This document shows, in pieces, positions 55,331 to 64,000 of a stretch of DNA of 64,000 nucleotides. Made by a program: the position numbers and the translations under genes. Source of the stretch: Sympetrum striolatum (lineage: Eukaryota; Arthropoda; Insecta; Odonata; Libellulidae); contig CANPUZ010000052.1 in assembly GCA_947579665.1 (NCBI GenBank), positions 248,001-312,000 of the forward strand. The letters are read 5' to 3'. Below the pieces are notes generated by a model. The model did not search any database. It had not been told where the DNA came from and saw only the letters and a list, made by a program, of their open reading frames with translations. Position 1 is the stretch's first letter, and every line of letters starts with the position of its first letter.

Positions 55331-55725
55331 ATTAGAAGCAGCATAATAATAATAATAATATTTATTTTACCAAAGACCAAATAGGTATAGGCATAGTCAA
55401 ACATATGAATTAACAGATAAGGTGATATACAGGAGATATGTAAAACAAAATTGGAGTGACAAAGCAATGAAACATTATAAAACATACAAAAATCACACAA
55501 AGGACATATTAATTCAAAGAACAACATTATACAGCATAATAAATTAGAGAGAACATAATATTAGTAACATTGGCTGAAGAATTAAACTATGTTGATATTC
55601 ATATTTAAAAATTCGTCAATGGATTTAATAAAATCCAAGCATGAATGACTTTCTGGAAGTTTTCGAAAGGTGTATCTCTCACTCTTGAGGGTAGCTTATT
55701 AAAGACATACAGGAATGGGAATTGA
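55331..55725 (-). pseudogene. LINE C-terminus and tail (minus strand)
   Basis: Minus strand: FLYVFNKLPSRVRDTPFENF then QKVIHAWI, matching the YNxLPxxIRxxxxxxxFKxxLxxWL end of CR1/Jockey-type ORF2, and a 3' UTR ending in the complement of atttattttaccaaagacca with an (AAT)n tail at 55345-55363. A 5'-truncated, dead insertion. Confidence 0.75.
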
Positions 55726-56330
55726 CAATATTGATTTTTCTTCTTATTTCTTTCATTAAACTCTCACCTCCACTTCAATCCTCCCATTTCACTAAAGCTT
55801 AACTTCCCTTTTCTCTTAACTAGTTTGAAGAGCATGTTTTGGGCCTTCAACATGACCTGAAAATGATGCATATATGTATGATGTAACAGGGGGGCCATTC
55901 TTTTAAGAGGAAGTTTAACTTCTAGGTCCTCCACAAAATTCTTATGCAAGTGAGTCGAAAAAACGAGTTCTTCACGAGCTACAGAGTCTTGAATGCATAA
56001 ATATTCATTCTTCATGAAGTGATAGATCTTTCCCCATCAAGAGTTTAAGAAATCTTGCATCAGAAATGTCAGATGCTACGTAATAGATGCGTGTTAAAAT
56101 AATTTTGTTTGAGATGCTTTTTGAAATGATGTGATAGATATTTAAGGTTGGTAACTGGGCGTAAATTTTGATGTTGTTTGGTTGAGAGCGTAGAGAGGGC
56201 ACCGTCACTTTGGGGTGGGGCTGGGAAAAAAAATCGATAACATCGATTTTTGTCGATAACTTTCTTAGCGATTCTTATCGATACGTTTTTAGCGTTACCG
56301 ATTTTTATCAATTAAAACAGGCTGGGCATG
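55726..56330. other. Unassigned; ATCGAT-rich segment near 56.23 kb
   Basis: A minus-strand frame (55764-56015) has no recognised domain. Between 56220 and 56310 the palindromic words atcgataacatcgattttt, gtcgataac and cttatcgatacg recur, a composition typical of miniature elements; related words (ttatcgatattttatgg, aaaatcgatatac) appear again at 56670-56705. I could not define ends. Confidence 0.4.
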
Positions 56331-56485
56331 GGCACGTTTTTAAATTCAGCAATATGATGAACGATGGATTGCATCGATGTTTGTCTGATTACTTTGATGA
56401 GTTATCGATTTTTTATGAATTTAAGTACAGTCTGTTGGTTTGTTTGCTGTTTGACAAGATGGCTACTGTTGCATTGCCTATTCAA
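56331..56485. mobile_element. One-ended copy of the GGCACG element
   Basis: The ggcacgtttttaaattcagc end and the next 140 bp match the right end of the 502-bp element at 16.17 kb in reverse orientation (gatgtttgtctgattacttt, ctgtttgacaagatggctac), then similarity stops. The other terminus is missing. Confidence 0.75.
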
Positions 56486-57722
56486 CAAACTTCCCAATGA
56501 AAATTATCCCTTTTTAAAGTTGTAATGCTGTAGATTTTGATGATATTTCACTGTTTAATAAAATAAATAATACGACTTTCTTCAATATATTGTCTTTTTT
56601 CTCTCCAATGTTTCTATATATATAGTACACCATGATTGAAATTTTTCCGCTAGGTACTATGGAGGGGGAAGTTATCGATATTTTATGGATAAAAATCGAT
56701 ATACATACATCGGGGTTTTTCCTTAATTTAAACTCATAATAACCTAAATATATGCTACTTGACAAGAAACCCCAAAGAGTAGATTCGAGGGAAGAAACCA
56801 AAACATGGTTAGGAAAATTTGGCAAAGAATGGTGAGCATGAATAGAGGACAAATACAAGATATCAAAATGAGCTCTTCAAAAACTCAAACAATGTAAAAG
56901 GAGTTGATGCTTTCCTGGTGAATAGCTTGGATAAACTATTCTTGGGTTAACATCCGAACATGCCATAACTGTATACATGAAACCAGCAGTACACCTTATA
57001 AATACGTATATATTATCTTTATAGAATAAATTAAGCATACCTCACTCCAATATCATTAGTATGTTAAATATAAACATGGAATTTTTTATCTCTTGTGTTT
57101 ATATGATGTCAATTTATGCCATTGAAGATGAGAGAGAAAATTAAGAAGAGAAAGAGTAAAAGTAAGACACCTGTAGGATAAAATGAAAATGCCCAACAGC
57201 ACTCCTTCTGCATGGCAGCCAAGTGAGATTGAAATAATACACAATTAAGGCTAAATTAAGCAGACATGAGACTGGGATCTGTGGAGAATTTAGACCAAAG
57301 TGTAATATATCACATTGAAAATATATTTCTGTTGCTTTCAAGTAGAAATGTTAGGAAATGAACTGTAAAGAATACTGAAGCATCCAGTAACTTGCTCTTT
57401 TTCCATGCAATTACTGTCAAAGTATTTCCCATCAAATATTTCTTTCTTCTAAACCTGATGTTGAGGATAAGAAAATAACCATACAATGATGTTGGTCCAT
57501 GGGACACTCCTCTATATCTACCAGCATCCCAGTTGGTTCGCCTTCAGATTTAATGCGTACGATGCTGATCCATTACCGCTCTCTACCCTCTTAATACTCC
57601 GAGTAAGAGCCTAAATAATATCGTATAAATAAAGACAAAACATTTAAAACAGTTTTCTAGTAACAATATTTACTAACAAAGTAAGAAATAATATAACTTC
57701 GTAGATTTTCGTGGCGTTCAAG
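56486..57722. other. No recognisable gene
   Basis: 1.2 kb containing only short frames without motif. ATCGAT-rich words continue to 56.7 kb. Beyond that I see no repeat end or coding signal. Confidence 0.4.
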
Positions 57723-57798
57723 TGAAATATTCATGGTTTTTTGGTTCTCTTCCACGTATTTTGTTATTGTCATGGTTTTTGGGGAAGGGGAGCCAGCG

Positions 57799-57810
57799 TA
57801 TATAAAAGGG
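57799..57810 (+). promoter_or_regulatory. TATA box in Penelope-type terminal segment
   Basis: tatataaaaggg lies about 40 bp upstream of the hammerhead-like core, between the inverted arms. Position and context fit an internal promoter of the terminal repeat; transcription is not demonstrated. Confidence 0.4.
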
Positions 57811-57835
57811 GACCTGAGGAAACATGAAATGAATT

Positions 57836-57878
57836 TAGACCTGAAGACGACTGCTGGAATGCGGTCGAAACGTCGTCC
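57836..57878 (+). ncRNA. Hammerhead-like ribozyme core
   Basis: Core half CTGAAGA (57841-57847) and GAAAC (57867-57871) flank a stem-loop in which gactg pairs with cggtc around ctggaatg, leaving one unpaired C after the first core half. The flanking tttagac/gtcgtcc can close partially. It fits the minimal hammerhead-like motif of Penelope-like terminal repeats but departs from the strict consensus at one position. Confidence 0.5.
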
Positions 57879-57931
57879 GACAAAAACAAAATACGTGGAA
57901 GAGAACCCAAAAACCATAAATATTTCAAAGT

Positions 57932-58551
57932 AAGAAATGATTAACATTGAATAAGGATTGTGATTTAAACAAAAAATAATGAAAATGCAGTACGTTCGAA
58001 AAGCGAAATGCAATTGACTCTTAATTTACAAATAGGTTACATTCTCGTGGATTGGCTGTAAGTCTATTATGAACATACGTCAATTGAGTCGAAAGGAATT
58101 CTACACTCCTGGCCCGTTAATGTTGCGAAATGACAGGATATCTCCGTCGCTGGTTACCATCGGTGACAGCGCGTTTAATTTTCCGAGCAACAACATTGAG
58201 TCCTACAGTTTTCTGTTCCATCTTCGAAGTGTAATCACCATCACTGCGATCTCTGTCACCCGGAGGAAAGCGAAATTGGCGAACTCGTCCCTCGTGACGT
58301 CAGAGTTAGTACCCGCTATTAGGAACTGATGGTGCTACTGTCGGTAGGGGCGGTAGATCTTACCTGAATTCAAAAATGCTATAACAAAGATAAGATGATA
58401 AATAAATGATTAAACATTTTCTCCATCATTATAAAATGTCAGAAAACTGTAATAACATTTTAAGTTTTCAGTGAATGCTGTGAAACGAAATCACAACTTA
58501 AGTGCAAATCGCACAGCGGCAAGGATGACGTAATTACTAGTAATTTCGATA
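57932..58551. other. Possible 5' flank of the deleted P-like copy
   Basis: A GC-richer stretch at 58040-58360 (gtcgctggttaccatcggtg; ccctcgtgacgtcagag) stands out from its AT-rich surroundings and precedes a THAP start codon. It may be promoter or 5' terminal sequence of that element. I could not identify terminal inverted repeats. Confidence 0.35.
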
Positions 58552-59170
58552 ATGGAGACTAGTAGAAGCGGTGCGAAAAAATGTGCAGTTAAAATATGCA
58601 GCAACAATTCAAAAGAAAACCCAAGCTTCAAATTCCATAGATTTCCAAGAAAGGAAGAAAGGTATTTATAATATTTCGAGAGTGTTGTTGTATTCCTGAA
58701 GCTAGATTTTCGATGTATGGAAACATTTGAATAAATATTTTTCGTAAACAAAACTTCATGGATGGTAAATTAAAATTTATGGTATGACTTTTTTTCTACC
58801 CAACTATCAGGTGTTTATCAGCAACTGTAAATTGGCATTAACATCAGACTTTCTTTCTGCTTGCCATATTCTAACATCATTTAATGACGTTCCTGATGAG
58901 TCAGGTCAGTTCCCATTACCCTCAGAGGAAATGGTTGCTGCAATGGTTCATGCTACTAATATTGTGGAAAATCTCATGCCTAGTGTAGCACATAAGGAAA
59001 TGGTATGTCAGCAACTAAGATCTGCTATTCTACAGTCTGTAGATTTTTCTTATATCAACTGTGAAACACATATGGAGGAAGTGAAACAGAAAATGTCTCT
59101 GTTCTTGAGTCAAATATTTGCATATCGCTATTGCAAAAATGTTAACTCTTCATTTGAAAGCCCTCCTTGA
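58552..59170 (+). pseudogene. Internally deleted P-element-like gene: THAP start plus transposase C-terminus
   Basis: From an ATG in good context, 36 codons encode KKCAVKICSNN followed by SFKFHRFPRKEE, the first half of a THAP zinc finger (C-x4-C and FHRFP), ending at a splice donor (AG|GTATTT at 58661/58662). After 160 bp an acceptor (TATCAG at 58816-58821) leads in frame into NCKLALTSDFLSACHILTSF and a 105-residue C-terminal P-like segment ending VNSSFESPP-stop. The second half of THAP, the coiled coil and the RNase H core are deleted. The C-terminal segment differs from the minus-strand copy by about four residues. A shortened protein is conceivable but unproven. Confidence 0.72.
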
Positions 59171-60149
59171 ACCCTCTTAACTTGAAGAAGATGTCTGCTG
59201 TGGTACTATTTGAAAGGAAGGAAATGCTAGAGGTGCATCTCTGAAATAAGGTTAGTCTTTATGTTATACACGAATAAATTGCACTTTCCATAAATCATTT
59301 CCAAAGTAGGATCATTTTTTTATAATTGATTATCTAAACTTCTCAGGTAACCTCCCAGCTTCTTTCAACAATGCCAAGCTTCAAGGATGACAGAGGCTAC
59401 AGGTATTTCAATTTCTGGACTTCTGGTTTTGAGAATAATAAACTATCCAAGTGCTGCTGTGATTGCTGGATTTATTATACTCTGGACTAGAGAGAGGGCA
59501 AGAAGAAAGTTATAATGCTTAATCTTGCTGGTGGAACTTTTGATGTCTCCTTGCTGACTATTGATAATGGCATCATTGTGGTTAGTTTTCATCTCAGATG
59601 TTTCTATTTTTCTCCCCTATTTACTATCAACAAATATTTAAATCAGAATTTTTTGTTCAGGTTGTTCATCAGTTCAGAAATGGTGATACTCTTTTGGGTG
59701 GTGATGACTTTGATCAGACGGTGATGGATTACTTTATCAGAATGAGCTTGGCAAAGAGATCCAAAAGAACTACAGGACAGTTCAGTAGCTCAGAAGAGAG
59801 GAAGGAAATGCAAAGAGGGCATTATCATCAGGTCATGAAGTTCTTATTGAGATTGAGAGCTTCTATGATGGAGATTACCTATGGAGAGACTTGCAAGAGC
59901 CAAATGTAAGGAGTTGAACATGGTACTGTCATTGTGATCTTGTTCTTTCTTTGTCTATTTGATTAACTTTGAAATTCAAGTTTTTATGTGTTTGAGAGAT
60001 TAAGCCTTATTACAATACATTACAATATTGCTTAAACTGACTTTCTCTCCTGGAGTGACGTTAACCTCTTACCTTTAAACTTAGAAAAATGTTCATATAT
60101 CTCTTTTTCCAGAATATTAAATACAGTCTATTTTAATTAATTTCATGGA

Positions 60150-60790
60150 AATCATTCTCTAACTAGAGTTTATAATATTAAGGACTTAAGAGTAATTTTT
60201 AAGTCCAATTTAAATTTTCATCTGCATTTTTTTATGATAAAAGATAAAGCCTTAGGAATGTTGGGTTTCATTTTAAGATTTAGTAGAGATTTTCTAAACC
60301 TAAATTGTTTTATGTTATTATACTTCACTCTTGTTATACCTATCCTTGAATATGGCTGCTGCGTGTGGTCTCCCTTTTATAAACACCATATTTAAAGTTT
60401 AGAACAGGTGCAACAGAAATTTCTTAGATTTTTATCATACTGATATTCCCATCTAATTTATCATGATAGGCTGTCTTTATTAAGTATGAAAACTTAAGAA
60501 AATAGGAGCAGAAACTTCGGAATTATTTTTCTACAGAAATAATTAAACAACTGTATAGACTCACACGAGTTGCTCTCATTAATTAATATTAACGTTCCTC
60601 AATGATGTGTAAGAAATAAATATTCTTTCCAAGTATCATGTCATAAAAATAACCTTTCATATTTTTGCCTATATCAAGATTCATGAGAAATGCTAACACA
60701 GTTGATGTAGATTTTTATCATTCTTCTCTTAATACACTGAAAAGGATACCTACGAACTTTTATTAATAAAAACGTTTAACTTGAATTATC
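60150..60790 (+). pseudogene. LINE 3' region inside the Hsp70 pseudogene
   Basis: One frame reads VIFKSNLNFHLHFF, KALGMLGFILRFSRDFLNLN and LYFTLVIPILEYGCCVWSPF, then LEQVQQKFLRFLSY, the thumb/post-RT region of CR1/Jockey-type LINEs. Then RNFGIIFLQK and LLSLINxNVPQ follow, sharing the RRRNFGIIFL block with the array LINE. It separates upstream and downstream Hsp70 pieces. Confidence 0.75.
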
Positions 60791-61263
60791 TACCCTTTGT
60801 TGGATTTACTTTTTATATGTATGAATCTATTTACATGTATATCTGTCTTATTGCATTTTATTGATTTGTTGCATTTCAAATTGTATTGTAATATCCATGG
60901 TAAATTCATTGTATTTCATAATGAAGTATCCTATGGTTTAGCTGCTTTATATAGTAACCCCAACCTGTTTAATTCTGTTGTAAATAAGTAATCTGCTAAA
61001 TCAGTATTCCTTACAATTGTCTGAATGTCTTGTTGATGAATTTATATTGATCCAACAAAGCTTTTTGTAGGCCTATATCAATATCATACAATTGGCCACA
61101 TTGTTTGTATAAACCCTATATGCAGGTTGGGAGAGCCTTTAATAAGTGAGATTAAGATGAAGCAAAGTAAATAATCTTAAAAAGATGAATTATTGAACAA
61201 TTAACTGGGGAAGGTTATGCTATCTGTTTGGTTTTAATTTTGGGTTTACCCTGTGCATTTCAG
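60791..61263. other. No recognisable gene
   Basis: AT-rich sequence between the LINE and the last Hsp70-like piece; probably intron or 3' flank of these relics. A pyrimidine-rich tract (ggttttaattttgggtttac) precedes the acceptor near 61263. Confidence 0.4.
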
Positions 61264-61379
61264 AAACAGTTAAAGCAGTAATGGAGGAAGTGATAGATGC
61301 TGCCATAAATTGACTGGAGGAAACCAGGAGGCAGATATAGAAGAATAAGTATGAAGGAAACGTGCACACAAGTAAATTG

Positions 61380-64000
61380 GGTTCAAGTTAACATTTTTGC
61401 AATAGCAATATGCAAATATTTGACTCAAGAACAGAGACATTTTCTGTTTCACTTCCTCCATATGTGTTTCACAGTTGATATAAGAAAAATCTACAGACTG
61501 TAGAATAGCAGATCTTAGTAGCTGACATACCATTTCCTTATATGCTACACTAGGCATGAGATTTTCCACAATATTAGTAGCATGAACCATTGCAGCAACC
61601 ATTTCCTCTGAGGGTAATGGGAACTGACCTGACTCATCAGGATCGTCATTAAATGATGTTAGAATATGGCAAGCAGAAAGAAAGTCTGATGTTAATGCCA
61701 ATTTACAGTTGCTGCAACTGCTGTCTTTCATCAGCCTTTGGCAGATGTAGCTGCTAACATATGCAATGCTTTGTACTTTTATTCCCTCCAATGATTTCTC
61801 AAAAAATCGGTCTTGCATTTTAGAGTAGGCAATGGTAGAGGAACTAGAAGCACTGTCACTTCCAGATTCAGAGGAACCGAGGCCTTTCTCCAGGAAAGAC
61901 TTTAGGTTACTGAGAAAGTGACCTTCATCTAACTCACAGTTGTGCTGGGTAGAAGGTGCAGAGAAACCATCAATTAATGCAGTCTTTAGTGCACTCACAA
62001 ATTGTGGGACATTAGGGTGGTGGTTCTGCCCACAATTTTGCCTAATTATTCTAAAAAGGTTTTCTAATGCATCTTGGTTCAAATTCCGTGTTTCCAAATA
62101 TTCAAAGCCCGCCTTGTGCAAAACTTTCCACAGCATTCTCACTGCTCTTATGGTTGCTAACCAGCCATCTTGAGAGGGTGGTCTCCTACCACACGACAAG
62201 AACTTGAGGCCATCAATGTGTTTGATAGCAGTCGCCCAGAACTGGAAATGAGGTGAAGATGATGTGACAGGCCCTTTCAATGTCTTACAACGGTCTCGTT
62301 GATGCAAGGTCCCATTAAGGCTGTCAAAAACTTCATCACAGAGGAGGAGAAAGGTAGCAGTAGCCACACCATCTGATCCCAGAACACCTGTAATAACCAA
62401 GACATTATGTAAGTTTTTCACTTCACGTATATTCCAGAAATATTCAAGAGTATAGATAGCGTAAATCAGGAGTTAATAGAATATTTCTTTGGAAAATTAC
62501 CCGATGAAACTCTGTGGTTGACAGCACAAGCGACTGAATTGCTCATGACTTGAGCTGCCAGATATACCCTCATTTTGTCTCGATGTCTGGGATCAACATG
62601 CCTTTTGGTCAAGTGCTTCAGGTCTTGAAATGGTGGAACCTGGTCAGCATAGGTGGCTAATATATGTTGCCATTTTTCGATACCATGTATTCGATTTCCC
62701 CCAAGTTCCACTTGAATTTCTATGTCATGTTTAAGAAACAAATTTCGGAAGCATTTTAAAAGATGAGGGGGGTCAAAGATAGTGAATATTCTTGTTTCAC
62801 CAATGGAGAAGAAGGGAGATTGGAAGGAAGCACCCAAATATTTGAGGGCTCTTACATTATTTGGGCCCATGTCACACACTGTAGCCATAACTTTCAGTCC
62901 AGCAGAGAGAATTTTAGGAACAATATCCTTGATTAGATTACAAATGGTCAGTGCAGATGTGCTGGTATGGCTAAAGTAATAAGCAACTGGCTGCTTCCAT
63001 TTTGCATGTAGACCTCTAACCATAAAAACTAGAGCATATTTTGCCACTTTATCAGTTTTCTTTCCATTACCAAAATCTTCGAAGCCATCTATGCGATTGT
63101 GGTAGCTATCAAAGTACAAATTCGGCTTCATGCTCATTTCATCAAATAGAAGTGTGCAGAACTTATCCTCTCCAGCCATTTCTGATGATTGGATGGATAG
63201 GTGAGTTATCAAATCTTCATTTACTCCTGTTGCGAATGGAATCTGCTGCAATAAGGTCTGGAGGGTTCTTTTACTGGGAAGAGGAACAAAGGATCTCAAC
63301 AATGTGTAAGCCTTTGGACTTTTTTTATACAAGGGAAGATCCATGATTTTTTCCTCAGTGGTCCACCTTCTTCCTTTAGGATTTTTGCCGGCAATTCTCA
63401 GTTGCGTCTGGAGGAACTGGGTAATTGAGGAGGTTAATTTTTTCTCTAACTGTTCAACAAGGTAATCACTACGGAATTTTAAATATTTTGGTACTTCTTC
63501 CTAATGGCTATGGACATTCTTCTTAATCTTGAAATGGATTTTCCTTGAGACCGGATAACAGTAACCATTTTCTTCTCACGGGGAGTGAGATTTACCGTTG
63601 ATGTCAAATTTAGACTCTTCAAAAGAGAAAATCTGCGACCTTTGTGAGACCTAGATGTGCTCTTCTTTGGGGACTTCTGAATTGTTGACATGGTAGGATT
63701 TGATGGGTCATTATCATTAAAGGATGACGTATTCGAAGGAATTTTCTCTACTGCAGCTAAGCTAGATGGACTTTCCAGAGAGCACTCAGTTGAAGTAGAT
63801 GCGATCGGTGTGAAAGAGCATGATGGTAGAGAAGTCTCAGCAATTGATGGAACAGAAATACTTGGGCCTGAACTGGGTGTGATATTGGATGTAGAAGTCA
63901 AGAGTACATCACAGACATTTTCCATTGATAAATCAAACTGAGGAGTAGAGCAAGAGGGTGCAGGAGTGACATGAGTAGGAGAAGTACCTTCATTGCCATT
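61380..64000 (-). CDS. P-element-like (THAP9-type) transposase, N-terminus beyond window
   Basis: A DNA transposase gene of the P superfamily, read from the window end downwards. A Ser/Thr/Pro-rich linker (63.6-64.0 kb, open to the window edge) is followed by a coiled-coil region (LTPREKKMVTVIRSQGKSIS; VEQLEKKLTSSITQFLQ), then GRRWTTEEKIMDLPLYKKSP and AYTLLRSFVPLPS, typical of the segment before the catalytic core. The RNase H core shows LLFDEMSMKPNL (first Asp), VCDMGPNNVRAL (second Asp), and DPPHLLKCFRN; the insertion domain follows, and DALENLFRIIRQNCGQNHHP supplies the expected Glu. The THAP domain should lie beyond the window. There is one intron (62388-62500). A one-base frameshift near 63487-63495 and loss of the native stop at the 3' end near 61385 suggest recent decay or a sequence error. 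Confidence 0.85.
62388..62500 (-). other. 113-bp intron in the P-like transposase
   Basis: Donor ATCGG|GTAATTTTCC (62501/62500) and acceptor TTATTACAG|GTGTTCTGG (62388/62387). Joining keeps the frame through VSSGVLGSDGVA and removes stops present in the unspliced sequence. Clear canonical splice sites. Confidence 0.82.
63487..63495 (-). other. Frameshift in the P-like transposase
   Basis: The frame IAIRKKYQNI ends in a stop, while the frame one base away continues as YLKFRSDYLVEQLEKK into the coiled coil. No plausible intron joins them (candidate AG acceptors give the wrong phase). A single missing or extra base in or near the caaaatattt run explains it. Confidence 0.7.

Larger units (their letters stand above)
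57723..57931 (+). mobile_element. Penelope-type terminal segment with inverted arms
   Basis: Arms of about 44 bp (57723-57767, ctcttccacgtattttgtt; and inverted at about 57886-57931, aacaaaatacgtggaagag) enclose a TATA box and a hammerhead-like core. No RT is attached. The arrangement mirrors the Penelope-like element at 21.9-25.0 kb, so I read it as a solo terminal repeat of a different Penelope-like family. Confidence 0.6.
59345..61365 (+). pseudogene. Hsp70-family pseudogene with introns, interrupted by a LINE
   Basis: Pieces in order: PASFNNAKLQ (59358-), [36 protein letters not shown] (the GGGTFDVS phosphate loop with G to A), a GT-AG intron (59581-59660), [32 protein letters not shown] and RLARAKCKELNM, all Hsp70 nucleotide-binding domain landmarks. 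A later exon-like piece after tgcatttcag (61264-) reads AVMEEVIDAAINWLEE-like sequence, possibly the C-terminal lid. Frameshifts and stops abound. IEIESFYDGD favours the BiP/Hsc70-3 branch, tentatively. Retained intron argues against a processed copy. Confidence 0.7.

Noticed and set aside
56210..56500. 96-residue plus-strand frame
   Set aside because: It crosses an ATCGAT-rich segment and the end of a known short element; no domain.
58069..58329. 86-residue frame upstream of the THAP exon as a gene
   Set aside because: No recognisable domain; it is in a GC-richer stretch where open frames are expected, and may be 5' flank of the deleted P-like copy.

Overview
This is eukaryotic, AT-rich DNA with long gene-free stretches, introns in coding relics and almost wall-to-wall transposable elements. 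The mix (THAP9/P-type DNA transposon with introns, Penelope-like retroelement, CR1/Jockey-type and RTE-like LINEs, hAT, piggyBac-like, PIF/Harbinger-like and mariner-like short elements) points to an animal genome, most likely an arthropod and probably an insect. I cannot name the species. No intact host gene is convincingly present.

Layout. 1-15.75 kb is a tandem array of a 5.57-kb unit (two full copies and a partial third) built from LINE 3' fragments. 15.75-17.1 kb and 50.5-51.3 kb hold related copies of a short-element family. 17.9-20.1 kb, 23.7-24.9 kb and 51.3-52.4 kb are copies of an unusual modular repeat with evenly spaced GGTTCGANNCC (pol III B-box-like) motifs; the first is split by a hAT element with a 5-bp target duplication. 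21.9-25.0 kb is a decayed Penelope-like element (RT plus GIY-YIG), followed by a 782-bp foldback element. 26.3-37.5 kb alternates a family with ACTTTCTCC ends and 317-bp internal units, LINE relics, a tRNA-like sequence inside a palindrome (28.5 kb), and a duplicated segment carrying a hAT element (30.2 and 36.0 kb). 37.9-41.0 kb is a nest of two piggyBac-like copies with two LINE insertions and a 41-bp minisatellite. 41-43.2 kb is the longest apparently unique stretch. 43.3-50.5 kb is a LINE-in-LINE nest with four short DNA elements.

The most interesting part is 57.7-64.0 kb. A largely open P-element-like transposase gene (minus strand, N-terminus beyond the window) faces an internally deleted relative (plus strand) that keeps the start of a THAP domain and the transposase C-terminus, the kind of structure seen in P-element KP-type derivatives. 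Between them lies an intron-bearing Hsp70 pseudogene interrupted by a LINE. A second Penelope-type terminal segment with a TATA box and hammerhead-like core lies just upstream.

The genes do not form a pathway. The window is best read as a stratigraphic record of nested insertions, several datable relative to each other from exact target-site duplications and uninterrupted paralogous sites. All family assignments come from motif recognition by eye; no database search was run.
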